Source of the DNA: Actinobacteria bacterium HGW-Actinobacteria-2
Lineage (GTDB): Bacteria > Actinomycetota > Actinomycetes > Propionibacteriales > Propionibacteriaceae
DNA: 64,000 bases
Direction: 5' to 3'
Assembly (NCBI GenBank): GCA_002841335.1
Contig: PHEY01000001.1
Location: forward strand, 434,964-498,963
Under the pieces are notes generated by a model. That model saw only the letters and a program-made list of their open reading frames with translations. It was not told the DNA's origin and ran no database searches. This document shows, in pieces, positions 9,531-18,986 of the stretch (positions within the stretch are counted from its first letter, which is position 1; each line of letters opens with the position of its first letter). Both the position numbers and the translations under genes were made by a program.

Positions 9531-10087
9531 TAGACCTCGAGCAGTTCGGCTTCCTTGGCCTTCAGCAGCTCATCGACCTCGTCGGTGTGCTTCTTGGTGG
9601 CCGCATCCAACTGCTTCTCCGCGCCGCGCGCGTCGTCCTCGCCGATCTCCTTGTCCTTGACCAGCTTGTTGACGCTCTCGATCGCATGGCGACGGATGTT
9701 GCGAACCGCAACGCGTCCCTCTTCGGCCTTGTGTCGGGCCAGTTTGATGTACTCCTTGCGGCGCTCCTCGGTGAGCTGCGGCAGCACGATGCGGATCAGG
9801 TTGCCGTCGTTGGCCGGGTTCACGCCCAGGTCGGAATCGCGGATGGCCTTCTCGATACCGGCCATCGCGCCCCGATCGAAGGGGGTGATCAGGACCGTGC
9901 GGGCTTCGGGCACCTGGAAGGTGGCCAGCTGCTGCAGCGGCGTGGGCGCGCCGTAGTAGTCCACCAACAACTTGTTGAACATGGCTGGGTGCGCACGCCC
10001 GGTACGAATGGCGGCGAACTCCTCACGAGTGTGTTCGACTGTCCCGTCCATCTTGTGCTGGGCGTCGGCGACGATCTCTGTGATCAC
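9530..10087 (-). CDS. frr: Ribosome recycling factor
   Basis: RRF splits post-termination ribosomes together with EF-G. The 185-residue length and the motifs fit the family: EEFAAIRTGRAHPAMFNKLLVDYYG at the start, VLPQLTEERRKEYIKLARHKAEEGRVAVRNIRR in the middle, and a charged C-terminal helix. The start is GTG 10087, with GGAGGG about 9 nt upstream. It lies 29 bp behind pyrH. Confidence 0.98.
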   Translation of the reverse strand: MITEIVADAQHKMDGTVEHTREEFAAIRTGRAHPAMFNKLLVDYYGAPTPLQQLATFQVPEARTVLITPFDRGAMAGIEKAIRDSDLGVNPANDGNLIRIVLPQLTEERRKEYIKLARHKAEEGRVAVRNIRRHAIESVNKLVKDKEIGEDDARGAEKQLDAATKKHTDEVDELLKAKEAELLEV

Positions 10088-10116
10088 TGGGGCTGTCCCT
10101 CCGTCTGTATCTGCAC

Positions 10117-10830
10117 TCAGGCGTGCAGGGTGGTACCGATCTTCTCACCTGCGACCACGCGGGCGATATTTCCTACCACCCCGAGGTCGAAGAAGACCAT
10201 CGGCAGGTGGTGCTCGCGCGCCAGGCTGATCGCGGTGGCGTCGGCCACCTTGAGGTCGGCGGCGAGGAAGTCGTCATAGGTGAGCTCGTCGTAGCGGCGG
10301 GCGTTCGGGTTGGTGCGCGGGTCACAGTCGTAGACGCCGTCGGTGCCCTGCTTGGCCATCAGCAGGACGTCCGCGCCGATCTCCAGGGCGCGCTGGGCAC
10401 CCACGGTGTCGGTGGAGAAGAACGGCATCCCGGAGCCGGCCCCGAAGATCACCGCCCGACCCTTTTCCAGGTGCCGGATCGCTCGCAGCGGGATGTAGGG
10501 CTCAGCGACCTGTCCCATGGTGATCGCAGTCTGCACGCGGGTCGGCACGCCGGCCTTCTCCAGGAAGTCCTGCAATGCCAGGGAGTTCATCACCGTGCCC
10601 AACATGCCCATGTAGTCGGCGCGGGCGCGGTCCATGCCGCGAACCTGCAGTTCGGCGCCGCGGAAGAAGTTGCCGCCACCGGTGACGATCGCCACCTGCA
10701 TGCCGGAACCGACCACCTCGGCGATCTGCGCCGCGATCGAGGAAATGACGTCCGGATCGACCCCCAACTTGCCACCGCCGAAGGCCTCACCGGACAGCTT
10801 CAACAAGACACGACGATAGGGGCTGCTCAT
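10117..10830 (-). CDS. pyrH: UMP kinase
   Basis: PyrH phosphorylates UMP to UDP; it belongs to the amino acid kinase fold, unlike eukaryotic UMP kinases. The 237-residue protein shows [21 protein letters not shown], the [18 protein letters not shown] core and the C-terminal [16 protein letters not shown]. The ATG at 10830 is preferred over the in-frame start 33 nt upstream because AAGGAG lies 5 nt before it and homologues start near [11 protein letters not shown]. It leads the pyrH-frr-cdsA-rlmN cluster, separated from tsf by a strong terminator. Confidence 0.97.
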   Translation of the reverse strand: MSSPYRRVLLKLSGEAFGGGKLGVDPDVISSIAAQIAEVVGSGMQVAIVTGGGNFFRGAELQVRGMDRARADYMGMLGTVMNSLALQDFLEKAGVPTRVQTAITMGQVAEPYIPLRAIRHLEKGRAVIFGAGSGMPFFSTDTVGAQRALEIGADVLLMAKQGTDGVYDCDPRTNPNARRYDELTYDDFLAADLKVADATAISLAREHHLPMVFFDLGVVGNIARVVAGEKIGTTLHA

Positions 10831-10933
10831 CTGGACTCCTTCAACTCCGGGCGCGCCCACCACCCTAACCGAAAGCGGCCTGCGTCCGGACCCGACAAGC
10901 CCGGACAGACCGACGCCGGCGGCACAGAAAGGC

Positions 10934-10968
10934 GTTGCGGCCGCCCGAATCTCTCGGACGGCCGCAAC
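10934..10968 (-). terminator. Rho-independent terminator of rpsB-tsf
   Basis: Inverted repeat with 15-bp arms (10934-10948 and 10954-10968) and a 5-nt loop. On the minus-strand RNA every position pairs, one of them as G-U. A short pyrimidine tail (CCTTTCTG) follows. It stands 11 bp past the tsf stop and ahead of the pyrH start. Confidence 0.85.
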
Positions 10969-10978
10969 GAGGACGTGA

Positions 10979-11791
10979 TCAGGCGCCGGCGGAGAAGCGC
11001 ACGAAACGCTTCACCTCGACCCCGTTCTCCTTCAGCAACTGACCGACGGTCTTCTTGTCGTCGGACACGCTGGCCTGCTCGACCAGACAGACTTCCTTGT
11101 AGAAGCCGCCCAGACGACCCTCGACGATTCGCGGAATGATGGCTTCGGGCTTGCCCTCTTCCTTCGCGGTCAGTTCGGCGATCTTGCGCTCGTTCTCCAG
11201 CACCTCGGTGGGGACTTCCTCGCGGGTCACGTAGCCCGGGGACATCGCCGCGATCTGCATCGCGATGCCCCGGATGAAGTCCTCTTCGCCACCCTCGTGC
11301 TCGACCATCACGCCGACCTGCGGCGGGAGGTCGGCCGAACGGCGGTGCAGGTAGACCACGACCGGACCGCCGAAGGTGGCCGCAGCGGCCAGCTCCAGCT
11401 TCTCGCCGATCTTGGCCGACAGCTCGCTGATCGCCTCGGCGACCGACTTGCCCGACGGCAGCGCGACGGCCAGGGCCGCCTCGACGCCATGCGCACCGGC
11501 GGCGTCGACCGCGGTGGCGATCTCGTCGGCCAGCGCCATGAACTCGGCGTTCTTGGCGACGAAGTCGGTTTCGGCGGCGAGCTGGATCACGGTCTTGCCG
11601 GCCGAAGCCACCAGGCCGTTGCTGGCGTCCCGATCGGACCGGTTGGCCATCTTGGCCTGGCCGGTGACCCGCAGGATCTCCACCGCAGCATCGAAATCGC
11701 CGTCGGCTTCGGTGAGCGCCTTCTTGGCGTCCATCATTCCGGCGCCGGTGGCATCGCGGAGCTTCTTGACGTCCGCAGCAGTAATTGCCAT
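10979..11791 (-). CDS. tsf: Translation elongation factor Ts
   Basis: EF-Ts exchanges GDP for GTP on EF-Tu. The 270-residue protein begins with the UBA-like domain [26 protein letters not shown] and contains the EF-Tu contact TDFVAKN (about residues 80-86), followed by two subdomain repeats. It lies 15 bp behind rpsB in the classic rpsB-tsf operon and ends in a perfect hairpin. Confidence 0.98.
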   Translation of the reverse strand: MAITAADVKKLRDATGAGMMDAKKALTEADGDFDAAVEILRVTGQAKMANRSDRDASNGLVASAGKTVIQLAAETDFVAKNAEFMALADEIATAVDAAGAHGVEAALAVALPSGKSVAEAISELSAKIGEKLELAAAATFGGPVVVYLHRRSADLPPQVGVMVEHEGGEEDFIRGIAMQIAAMSPGYVTREEVPTEVLENERKIAELTAKEEGKPEAIIPRIVEGRLGGFYKEVCLVEQASVSDDKKTVGQLLKENGVEVKRFVRFSAGA

Positions 11792-11806
11792 GACTGTTCC
11801 TTCTTC

Positions 11807-12790
11807 TTACTTGGTCTCGTCGGCGTCGCCGGCCTCGGCGGCCTTCTTGGCGCGCGGAGCCTTGGCGGGCTTGTCCTCGGCGGCCGGAGCCTCGACCTCG
11901 GCGGGAGCCTCGACCTCAACAACCGGAGCCTCAACCTCGGCGGCCGGAGCCTCAACCTCGGCGGCCGGAGCCTCGACCTCGGCGGGAGCCTCAACCTCAA
12001 CAGCAGGGGCTTCAGCAGCGGGGGCCTCGGCAGCACCCAGCAGGTCGCGCTCCCAATCGGGCATCGGCTCGGCCTCTTCACCCGAGGCGGTCGCCGCGCT
12101 GGAGCGAGCCAGCAGGCCCTCGGCCACGGCGTCGGCCAGGATCCGAGTCAGCAGACCGACCGAGCGGATGGCGTCGTCGTTGCCCGGGATCGGGAAGTCG
12201 ACCTGGTCGGGATCGCAGTTGGTGTCCAGGATGCCGACGATCGGGATGTGCAGCTTGCGGGCCTCGTCGATGGCCAGGTGCTCCTTGTTGGTGTCGATCA
12301 CCCAGATCGCCTGCGGCAGCTTGTGCATGTCGCGGATGCCGCCCAGGGTCTTGGCCAGCTTGTCCTTCTTGCGCTTCTGCTGCAGCAGTTCCTTCTTGGT
12401 CAGCCCGGACGAAGCGACGTCGTCGAAGTTGAGACCTTCCAGCTCCTTCATCTTCGCGATCCGCTTGCTGATCGTGGAGAAGTTGGTCAGCATGCCGCCC
12501 AGCCAACGCTGGTTCACATACGGCATGCCCACGCGGGTCGCCTGCTCGGCGACGGCTTCCTGGGCCTGCTTCTTGGTGCCGATGAACAGGATCTGGCCAC
12601 CCTTGGCAACGGTCTCCTTGACGAAGGCGTACGCGGTGTCGATGTAGGCCAGCGACTGCTGCAAGTCGATGATGTAGATGCCATTGCGCTCGGTCAGGAT
12701 GAAGCGCTTCATCTTGGGGTTCCAACGACGGGTCTGATGCCCGAAGTGGACGCCGCTGTCGAGCAGCTGGCGCGTAGTAACGACGGCCAT
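11807..12790 (-). CDS. rpsB: 30S ribosomal protein S2 with a repetitive acidic C-terminal extension
   Basis: Ribosomal protein S2. The body (about residues 1-245) is canonical: [52 protein letters not shown] and the C-terminal [17 protein letters not shown]. The protein then continues for about 80 residues, giving 327 against 241 in E. coli. This tail carries six VEAP(A/V)xE repeats and ends in a Lys/Ala-rich segment. The ATG at 12790 has a GAGAGGAA Shine-Dalgarno; the frame extends 14 codons further without a ribosome site. The tail is probably disordered; some actinobacteria have Ala/Glu-rich S2 tails, but the repeat array looks locally expanded. Confidence 0.97.
   Translation of the reverse strand: MAVVTTRQLLDSGVHFGHQTRRWNPKMKRFILTERNGIYIIDLQQSLAYIDTAYAFVKETVAKGGQILFIGTKKQAQEAVAEQATRVGMPYVNQRWLGGMLTNFSTISKRIAKMKELEGLNFDDVASSGLTKKELLQQKRKKDKLAKTLGGIRDMHKLPQAIWVIDTNKEHLAIDEARKLHIPIVGILDTNCDPDQVDFPIPGNDDAIRSVGLLTRILADAVAEGLLARSSAATASGEEAEPMPDWERDLLGAAEAPAAEAPAVEVEAPAEVEAPAAEVEAPAAEVEAPVVEVEAPAEVEAPAAEDKPAKAPRAKKAAEAGDADETK
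11878..12003. repeat. In-frame 18/21-bp minisatellite encoding VEAPAE(E) repeats in rpsB
   Basis: About six tandem copies of an 18- or 21-bp unit, differing by a few synonymous or Ala/Val changes and always in frame. They encode [13 protein letters not shown] or VEAPVVE. Near-identical neighbouring units suggest slippage or unequal recombination. Confidence 0.85.
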
Positions 12791-13095
12791 AGCCGTTCCT
12801 CTCTGCGTGGGTTCGGACATGCCAGTACCCACTAGGTTGTTCGGACCGAGCGTTTCGGCCCGCCTGACACAGTCGCCTTCTTGTCCACCCCGGAGGGACC
12901 TTGGACGTACGGCCCGTCTGACGACGGAGAGACTGCGTGCGAAGTCAACCCGGATCTGCCGAGTTGCGCCCAGGATTCTACGCTGTTATGGCCGATGAAG
13001 GCCAACCGGGGCCGCCCTGTGGAAGAGCCCCTCCGCAATCCACAATCTCGCCACCACCGGAACGGCGGCCGCACCGGCGAACCAAAGTGCCCAGT
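12791..13095. other. Divergent intergenic region rpsB / M23 peptidase
   Basis: About 305 bp without a convincing gene. On the plus strand a TACGCT hexamer (12979-12984) could be a -10. An in-frame ATG at 12988 would add an Arg/Pro-rich 36-residue leader to the peptidase but has no ribosome site. GTTCGGAC occurs twice, 28 bp apart (12811-12818 and 12839-12846), in the rpsB leader. I could not identify an unambiguous rpsB promoter. Confidence 0.4.
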
Positions 13096-14022
13096 GTGAC
13101 CACTCTTCGCACCGCCCTCATCATCGTGCTGACCGGGCTGTTGAGCCTCACCGCCACCGTCGCCGAGGCCGTGGACGGGGTTCCGCCGGTCGGCGGCCCC
13201 GTCGTGCGCGGCTTCGACCCACCGGCCCAGAAATGGCTCAGCGGCCACCGCGGCATCGATCTATCGGCTGCCCCGGGTGCGCCGGTGTTCGCGGTGCTCG
13301 CCGGCACCGTCAGCTTCGTCGGGCGCGTCGGCGGAACGCCCGTGGTGGTGATCAGCCACGGCGACACCCGCACCACCTACGAACCGGTGAACGCCGAAGT
13401 GGTCGTGGGCCAGGAACTCTCCGCCGGCGAGCAGATCGGCAGCGCGACCACGGGGCACGCCTGTCCCGGCGGAACCTGCCTGCACCTGGGCTGGCTGCGC
13501 GGCCAGACCTACCTCGATCCGTCCACCCTCTTCGACACCGGTGGCATCCGGCTGCTGCCGGCCGACGCACTGGCCACCGTCCGGCAGTTGGCGGCCGATC
13601 GCGCCGCCCAGCTCAGCTCGGGCTCCCCCGGTCTGCTGTTGCAGCCGGTCGGAGGCCGCATCGGATCAGGCTTCGGGATGCGGATGCACCCGATCTTCCA
13701 CGTGTGGCGAATGCACTCCGGTGTCGACATCGGTAGCGGTTGTCGCACGCCGATCCGGGCCGCCGCCGATGGGGTGGTCGTCGGGGTCTCCTATGACTCG
13801 GCCAGCGGCCACCGGCTGACCATCAACCACGGGCGCCTCGGTGATGCTGACCTGTCCACCATCTACCTCCATGCTCGTAGCTACTCGGTCCACATCGGGC
13901 AGCACGTCAAGCGTGGGCAGGTGGTCGGGCAGGTGGGCTCCACCGGGTGGAGTACCGGCTGCCACCTGCACCTCAGCGTCCGGGTGAACGGACGGCTGGT
14001 CGATCCGGCGCGCTACTTGTGA
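13096..14022 (+). CDS. Secreted protein with two tandem M23 (LytM-type) peptidase domains
   Basis: A short signal peptide or anchor (about residues 1-27) precedes two M23 domains. Domain 1 (about 38-142) keeps HRGIDL (His51, Asp55), but its last motif is CLHLGWLRGQTYLDP, with Cys128 in place of the first His of HxH. Domain 2 (about 185-306) is canonical: MHSGVDIG (His207, Asp211), YLHA (His259) and HLHL (His290, His292), with GSGFGMRMHP ahead. Single-domain relatives of domain 1 sit beside rpsB in other actinobacteria, such as Rv2891. M23 enzymes are zinc endopeptidases that cut peptidoglycan cross-links. The start is uncertain: GTG 13096 or 13087, or an ATG at 12988. Confidence 0.85.
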   Translation: MTTLRTALIIVLTGLLSLTATVAEAVDGVPPVGGPVVRGFDPPAQKWLSGHRGIDLSAAPGAPVFAVLAGTVSFVGRVGGTPVVVISHGDTRTTYEPVNAEVVVGQELSAGEQIGSATTGHACPGGTCLHLGWLRGQTYLDPSTLFDTGGIRLLPADALATVRQLAADRAAQLSSGSPGLLLQPVGGRIGSGFGMRMHPIFHVWRMHSGVDIGSGCRTPIRAAADGVVVGVSYDSASGHRLTINHGRLGDADLSTIYLHARSYSVHIGQHVKRGQVVGQVGSTGWSTGCHLHLSVRVNGRLVDPARYL

Positions 14023-14070
14023 CGAGGCGCATCCCCAGCGGGAGGCGCGTGCCGAGGTGGAGACGCGGCC

Positions 14071-15012
14071 CTAGGCGCGCGGATGAGCCTGTTGATAGGC
14101 CCGTCGCAGTCGCTCGGTGGTGACGTGGGTGTAGAGCTGGGTCGTAGCCAGCGAGGAGTGTCCGAGGATCTCCTGGACGGCGCGCAGGTCGGCACCACCT
14201 TCCAGTAGATGGGTGGCCATCGCGTGCCGCAGCCCGTGGGGTCCCAGGTCGGGTGCGTCCGGCACCGCGGCGAGCGCGCGATGCACGACGCGGCGCACCA
14301 CCCGCGGATCGATCCGCGCTCCCCGATCGCCGACGAACATTGCCGTCCGGGCCGACGGACCGACCAACAGCGGGCGACGTTCCAACCAGCGATGCAACGC
14401 AGCCACCGCCGGCGCCCCCAGCGGCGCGGTGCGTTCCTTGCTGCCCTTTCCCAACACGCGCAGGAGCCCGCGGCCGGTGTCGAAGTCCGATACGTCGAGC
14501 CCACAGGCCTCCGACACCCGGATCCCTGAGGCGTACAGCACCTCCATGATGGCCACGTCCCGTGCCGCGGCCGCAGCCTGAATCGGTTCCTCGGTCGCCG
14601 CAGCGCGGGCGGCGATCGCGTCCAGGACCCGACGGGCCTGGTCGATCTCCAGGGTCGCCGGCAGCCTCCGGGCCACCTTCGGCGAACGCAACGCAGCTGC
14701 GGGGTTGGCCGAAATCCGACCGGTATCGGCGGCCCAGGCGAAGAAGGTCCGCACCGAGGCCGCGCGCCGCTGCAAACTCGATCGTTCGGCACCAGCGGCG
14801 TACTGGTTGGCCAACCAGGTACGCAACTCGGCCAGGGTCACCGCGGCCGGATCCGCCGCGCCGACCCGATCCAGGTGTTCGAACAAGGCGGTCAGATCAC
14901 CGAGGTAGGCCCGCACCGTGTGTGCCGAGCAGCCGCGTTCCAGGCGCAGGTGCGTGTCGAACGCGGCCAGCAAGGCGGCCACGTCCGATGGCAGGGGCGC
15001 ACCGGTGTGCAT
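14071..15012 (-). CDS. xerC: Tyrosine recombinase, XerC type
   Basis: Site-specific recombinase that resolves chromosome dimers at dif together with XerD. The 313-residue protein has an N-terminal SAM-like core-binding domain and a C-terminal catalytic domain with the full set: Arg in SGIRVSEA, Lys in [17 protein letters not shown], the His of LGHSS and the nucleophilic Tyr in TQLYTHV. The ATG at 15012 is chosen because homologous sequence begins there; the frame upstream is antisense to def. Its position near rpsB is typical for actinobacterial xerC and argues against an integrase of a mobile element. Confidence 0.92.
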   Translation of the reverse strand: MHTGAPLPSDVAALLAAFDTHLRLERGCSAHTVRAYLGDLTALFEHLDRVGAADPAAVTLAELRTWLANQYAAGAERSSLQRRAASVRTFFAWAADTGRISANPAAALRSPKVARRLPATLEIDQARRVLDAIAARAAATEEPIQAAAAARDVAIMEVLYASGIRVSEACGLDVSDFDTGRGLLRVLGKGSKERTAPLGAPAVAALHRWLERRPLLVGPSARTAMFVGDRGARIDPRVVRRVVHRALAAVPDAPDLGPHGLRHAMATHLLEGGADLRAVQEILGHSSLATTQLYTHVTTERLRRAYQQAHPRA

Positions 15013-15100
15013 GGCCCCAGCGTCACCGCCACACCCCACACCTGGCAAGCAGGCTCGCCCACGGCCCCTATGATGACCGGAGTTCGGAGAGGAGTGACGG

Positions 15101-15691
15101 GTGGACGTTGAAGAGTTTCTGACCGGTGGCAAGCTGCGTCGGATCACTCGCTGGGGCGAGGACGTGATGCACGCCAAGACCAGGCCCGTGACCGAGTTCG
15201 GCGACGAACTCCACACCCTCATCCGTGACATGTTCACCACCATGGCGATCGCCCACGGCGTGGGCCTGGCCGCCACCCAGGTCGGAGTCGACCTGGCGGT
15301 CTTCACCTACGACTGCCCTGATGCCGACGAGGTCAACCAGGTCGGGGTGATCTGCAATCCGGTGGTGACTCTGCCCGAAGGCGATCAGCGCAACCTGGAC
15401 TCCATCGAAGAGGGCTGCCTCTCCTTGCCCGGCGCCTACCAGCCGTTGGCCCGTCCCGATCTGGCCACCTGCACCGGCCAGGATCCCTGGGGTAACCCGG
15501 TGACCGTGGTTGGTACCGGACTGCTGGCTCGCTGTCTGCAGCACGAAACCGATCACCTCAACGGCACGGTCTTCGGCGATCGTCTCTCCAACCGGCTGCG
15601 GCGCAAGCTCTACCAGCAGGCCGAGGAGCTAGCCCACCTCTACCCGTCAGATTGGCCGCTGACCCCGCGAGCCACGTCGGCCAACGCGTAG
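15101..15691 (+). CDS. def: Peptide deformylase
   Basis: Removes the N-formyl group from nascent proteins. All three family motifs are present: [18 protein letters not shown] and the metal-binding QHETDHLNG (HExxH). The 196-residue length is normal. The start is GTG 15101, preceded by GAGAGGAG with 6-nt spacing, and a TATGAT hexamer (15069-15074) may be its -10. Its 3' end overlaps the convergent SpoU methyltransferase gene by 52 bp. Confidence 0.96.
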   Translation: MDVEEFLTGGKLRRITRWGEDVMHAKTRPVTEFGDELHTLIRDMFTTMAIAHGVGLAATQVGVDLAVFTYDCPDADEVNQVGVICNPVVTLPEGDQRNLDSIEEGCLSLPGAYQPLARPDLATCTGQDPWGNPVTVVGTGLLARCLQHETDHLNGTVFGDRLSNRLRRKLYQQAEELAHLYPSDWPLTPRATSANA

Positions 15692-16485
15692 CACGCCACC
15701 GCCGCAGCTGCGGCGACGTTGAGCGAATCGATCCCCGGTTGCATCGGGATGCGCACGGCCACGTCCGCCTGCTGCGACCAGGTCTGGCTCAGGCCGTGAC
15801 CTTCGGTTCCCAGCAGGATGGCCACCCGCTGCGGCGAACGGCTCACCTGGTCGGCAAAGTCGGCCAACTCCACCGAATCCGACCTCAGGGTCAGTGCAGC
15901 CACAGTGAATCGGTGCTGATGCAGCAGCTCGATGGTGCCGGCCCAATCGGCGAGCCGCGCCCACGGCAGCGTGAGCACCGCTCCCATCGAGACCTTCACC
16001 GACCGTCGATACAGCGGGTCGGCGCACCGCGGACTCAACAACAGTCCGTCCCAGCCCAGCCCGGCAGCACTGCGGGCGATCGCCCCGACGTTGGCGTGAT
16101 CGACGATGTCCTCGGTCACCACCACCCGACGGGCGGACGCCAGGATGTCGTCGGCGGTATGGCGCTGAGCCCGTCGCAGCGAGGCCAGTGCCCCACGATG
16201 CACGTGAAAACCCGTCACCGCCTCCGCCACTTCCGGCAGCACCACGTAGACCGGAACGTCGGAGTGCGCGTCCAGCAGGTCGGCCAACTCCGGTAGCCAG
16301 CGCTCGGCCAGCAGGAACGAACGCGGCTGATACCCGGCCTCGACCGCCCGACGGATCACCTTCGAGCCTTCGGCGATGAACAGCCCCTCCGCGGCTTCCA
16401 GACTGCGGCGCAGCGTCGACTCGCGCAGCCGCACATAGTCAGCGAGTCGGTCGTCCTGCGGATCGGAGATGGGCGTCAGCATCAC
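15640..16485 (-). CDS. SpoU/TrmH-family RNA 2'-O-methyltransferase
   Basis: SPOUT-class enzyme methylating ribose 2'-OH in rRNA or tRNA. The 281-residue protein has an N-terminal substrate-binding domain (EGLFIAEGSKVIRRA) and the three SpoU motifs: NVGAIARSAAGLG, ILLGTEGHGLS and IPMQPGIDSLNVAAAAAV, which form the SAM-binding knot. The target nucleotide cannot be told from sequence. The start is GTG 16485 or ATG 16482, sharing bases with the stop of the STAND regulator gene upstream. Confidence 0.9.
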   Translation of the reverse strand: MMLTPISDPQDDRLADYVRLRESTLRRSLEAAEGLFIAEGSKVIRRAVEAGYQPRSFLLAERWLPELADLLDAHSDVPVYVVLPEVAEAVTGFHVHRGALASLRRAQRHTADDILASARRVVVTEDIVDHANVGAIARSAAGLGWDGLLLSPRCADPLYRRSVKVSMGAVLTLPWARLADWAGTIELLHQHRFTVAALTLRSDSVELADFADQVSRSPQRVAILLGTEGHGLSQTWSQQADVAVRIPMQPGIDSLNVAAAAAVACYALADVARGVSGQSDG

Positions 16486-18953
16486 TGGTGATCCTGCGGA
16501 TCGTCAGCCTCGGGTCCCCGCCGCACCCTGGCCAGAGCCTGCCGTGCCCGGCCCAGCTCCAGCTGATCACCATGTTCCCTCGCCAGGGCTGCGGCCAACT
16601 CATGAGCGTTCACCCCGTCATCGATCTCACCGGTGGCACACAACAGCTCGCCCAGCTCGCTGTACGCCCGGATCGTCAGCGGCACGACCCCCAATCGGCC
16701 CGCCTCCTCGATGGTTCTTGCCAGTTCGGCCTTCGCTTCGACTCGTCGCCCGTGGGCAACCAGCAGGGCCGCCCGTGCGAGCCCCAGTTCACATTCAATC
16801 AAGACGCTGCCAGTCGAGTGCGCCCGGGCCGTCGCCTCCACCAACGCCTCTTCAGCGGCCGCCAGTTCGCCGAAAGTGATCAAGCCGCGGATCACCACCT
16901 GCTGGACAATCAGCGACGGCCCGACAAACCCCAGTTCGTCGAACCGCTCCACCGAGGCGCGCGCCAAGCCCATCGCCTGCTCGATTCGACCCCGCTGCTC
17001 GACCAGGATGCAGCGATTCCCCGCCAATACTGCCAAGCCCACCACATCGTCTGCCTCGCGGCTCAGCACCTCAGCAGCATCGAACACCGGTTCGGCGATT
17101 CCCTCATGGCCCATGAGCCGCAATGTGTCGGCCAGGTTCCCCAATGCCCGTCCGTGATCCATCGCACCGGCAGCGAACCGCGCTGCCCGGCAGTAGTAAC
17201 CCACCGAGGCGCGGTGTCTGCCCAACCGCTTGTTGACATTGCCCAACCCGTTGAGGGCCCGTCCGTACTCCGGGTTCTCCGGCACCGCGGCGATCGCCAG
17301 TTCGGCCAACGCGGCGACCAAATCGCCGCGCAACTCCAGGACTCGGCCGAGCTTGCGCCGAAGGAGCAGCTGTTGCGCCGGAGGGGCCGACGTCAGCGCC
17401 AACCGAATCAGCTCCTCAGCCATCATCAAACGCCCGGAGGCGTCCAAGAACTCCGAAGCGAGCAGTACCAGTTGGCTTCGCTCGGCATGCAGATCCCAAT
17501 CACCGGCCACCTCGACGACGGCCTGCAGTACCGGGAGGTGGTGCTCCAGCCATTGCGAATCGGGTCGCCCCTGAACCGCGTGTGCCCGCGCATCGGTGAT
17601 CAAGGCATCAGCCAGCCGGCGCATCGCCGCTACCTGTTGACTCCGCGGATCCTCCAGCACAGCCTGCCGTAGCGCAAACGCCCGGACGAGATCATGAAGC
17701 GCGTAGCCAGACGGGGTTTCGCCGAGCAGATGTTCGTTCAGCAACACCAAGACCTGATTCGCCACCACGTCAGGACTCAATCCGGCCATGGCTACCAGCT
17801 GCTCCCGGCTGACCCACGGGCCGGGATGGAGCGCCGTGAGCCGCAGCAGCCGTCGCACCGGTTCCGTCAAAGCCTGATAGGACAGCCACAGCGCCGGGCG
17901 AACCATTTCGTCGGCCGGCAACGCTTCCAGCCGGGTCACATGATCAGCCAGGGTCCAGTCGTCGGATTCTGTGGCGATGGCGGCCCCCGCCAATCGAAGA
18001 TCCAGCGCCAGCAGGCCGCATCGAGCCGCCATTTGTGCTGCCGCCGCCGGCTCCGAGGCCACCCGCTCGATACCGATTTCGCCGGCCAATACCTGGATCG
18101 CCGCGGTGTGACTGAGTTCGCCCAGCACCACCTGATGATGTGAACTCGGTTCGAGTTCAGCCAGGCGACGACGACTGGTCACGATCACCCGCCAGCGCCG
18201 TCCGATCGGGAGCAGCGGCAAGACCTGGCCGGCGCTGTGAGCGTTGTCGAGAAGCAACACCAATGGACGCACGCCTACCGCCTCGCGCAGCAACTCGGCC
18301 ATCGAGAAGGCTGCCATGCCATCGAACCGGCTCGGTGCGACGTTCACCGCACCCAGCAATCGAGTGAGCACTGAGGTCGAGGACAGCGGCTCCAAGTCAG
18401 GATCGAACCCCCGCAGATCCACTGCCAGGCCGAGCGCTGTCGGCCCCAACTGGCGCAACCAGCGGTTAGCCACATGCAACGCCAACTCGGTCTTGCCGGC
18501 CCCAGCCAACCCGACGATCAGCGATATCGATCCGGGACCGCACCCAGCCAACGCGGTCAGTTCGTCTTCACGCCCGATAAGTCGGGTCCGTGGCGGCGGC
18601 AGTTCGACGCTCGCACCGCCCGAGGGGATCGCTGTCATCGGTTGCCCCAGGGCCGAACGATAGGCCTGGTGCCAGCCGACTTGCGCCCGCCGCGGAAGTC
18701 CCATGACTTCGATCAGATCGGCGAACAGCTGCACATCCAGTCGCTTTCGACCCTCGCGAAAGCAGTCGTACACCGTCACCTTGCCGGGTCGGCGAGCATC
18801 CCCGCGTTCGGCTCGCAACGACGCGATGGCATTGGTCAAGACCGCGTACGAGGGGCTCCCCGCCCATGCCCTCAACTCGCCGAGTGCACGCGCCAAATCA
18901 TCCAGTGAAGTCACCGGGCCGGGTTCCGGCGGCAAGGTCAGTGGGAGATCCAC
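16482..18953 (-). CDS. STAND-type NTPase regulator with HTH-like N-terminus and TPR repeats
   Basis: An 823-residue putative signal-transducing ATPase. Residues 15-100 resemble the N-terminal DNA-binding-like module of actinobacterial NB-ARC regulators. An NTPase core follows: Walker A GLAGAGKT (148-155), Walker B LVLLLDN (231-237) and a sensor-like VIVTSRRR (257-263). From about residue 470 to the end the chain is all-helical with TPR-like spacing (for example GRALNGLGNVNKRLGRHRAS and GRALGNLADTLRLMGHEG). The start is GTG 18953 with TAGACT 7 nt upstream, so the mRNA is probably leaderless. It diverges from an unknown two-gene cassette across a 145-bp region rich in GTTCG repeats. STAND proteins act as ligand-gated switches; ligand and target are unknown here. 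Confidence 0.8.
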   Translation of the reverse strand: MDLPLTLPPEPGPVTSLDDLARALGELRAWAGSPSYAVLTNAIASLRAERGDARRPGKVTVYDCFREGRKRLDVQLFADLIEVMGLPRRAQVGWHQAYRSALGQPMTAIPSGGASVELPPPRTRLIGREDELTALAGCGPGSISLIVGLAGAGKTELALHVANRWLRQLGPTALGLAVDLRGFDPDLEPLSSTSVLTRLLGAVNVAPSRFDGMAAFSMAELLREAVGVRPLVLLLDNAHSAGQVLPLLPIGRRWRVIVTSRRRLAELEPSSHHQVVLGELSHTAAIQVLAGEIGIERVASEPAAAAQMAARCGLLALDLRLAGAAIATESDDWTLADHVTRLEALPADEMVRPALWLSYQALTEPVRRLLRLTALHPGPWVSREQLVAMAGLSPDVVANQVLVLLNEHLLGETPSGYALHDLVRAFALRQAVLEDPRSQQVAAMRRLADALITDARAHAVQGRPDSQWLEHHLPVLQAVVEVAGDWDLHAERSQLVLLASEFLDASGRLMMAEELIRLALTSAPPAQQLLLRRKLGRVLELRGDLVAALAELAIAAVPENPEYGRALNGLGNVNKRLGRHRASVGYYCRAARFAAGAMDHGRALGNLADTLRLMGHEGIAEPVFDAAEVLSREADDVVGLAVLAGNRCILVEQRGRIEQAMGLARASVERFDELGFVGPSLIVQQVVIRGLITFGELAAAEEALVEATARAHSTGSVLIECELGLARAALLVAHGRRVEAKAELARTIEEAGRLGVVPLTIRAYSELGELLCATGEIDDGVNAHELAAALAREHGDQLELGRARQALARVRRGPEADDPQDHQ

Positions 18954-18960
18954 GGCCAGA

Positions 18961-18966
18961 AGTCTA
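18961..18966 (-). promoter_or_regulatory. -10 element of the STAND regulator gene
   Basis: On the minus strand TAGACT, seven bases, then GTG. The hexamer is identical to the dxr -10. No clear -35 is seen; the GTTCG repeats lie 20-60 bp upstream, where an activator could bind. Confidence 0.5.
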
Positions 18967-18986
18967 GGGGGACGTCAGGCTGAGGT

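Noticed and set aside
12937-13095. Longer N-terminus of the M23 protein from GTG 12937 or ATG 12988
   Set aside because: Would place a Pro/Arg-rich segment before the signal peptide with no ribosome site; TACGCT lies too close (3 nt) to the ATG for a normal leaderless start. Not fully excluded.
14071-15012. Tyrosine recombinase as integrase of a mobile element
   Set aside because: Length, motifs and its place near rpsB fit chromosomal XerC; no attachment-site repeats or phage genes nearby.
16488-17672. 394-codon plus-strand frame inside the STAND gene
   Set aside because: The opposite strand encodes a continuous NTPase-TPR protein; this frame is Gln/His/Arg-rich without recognisable features.
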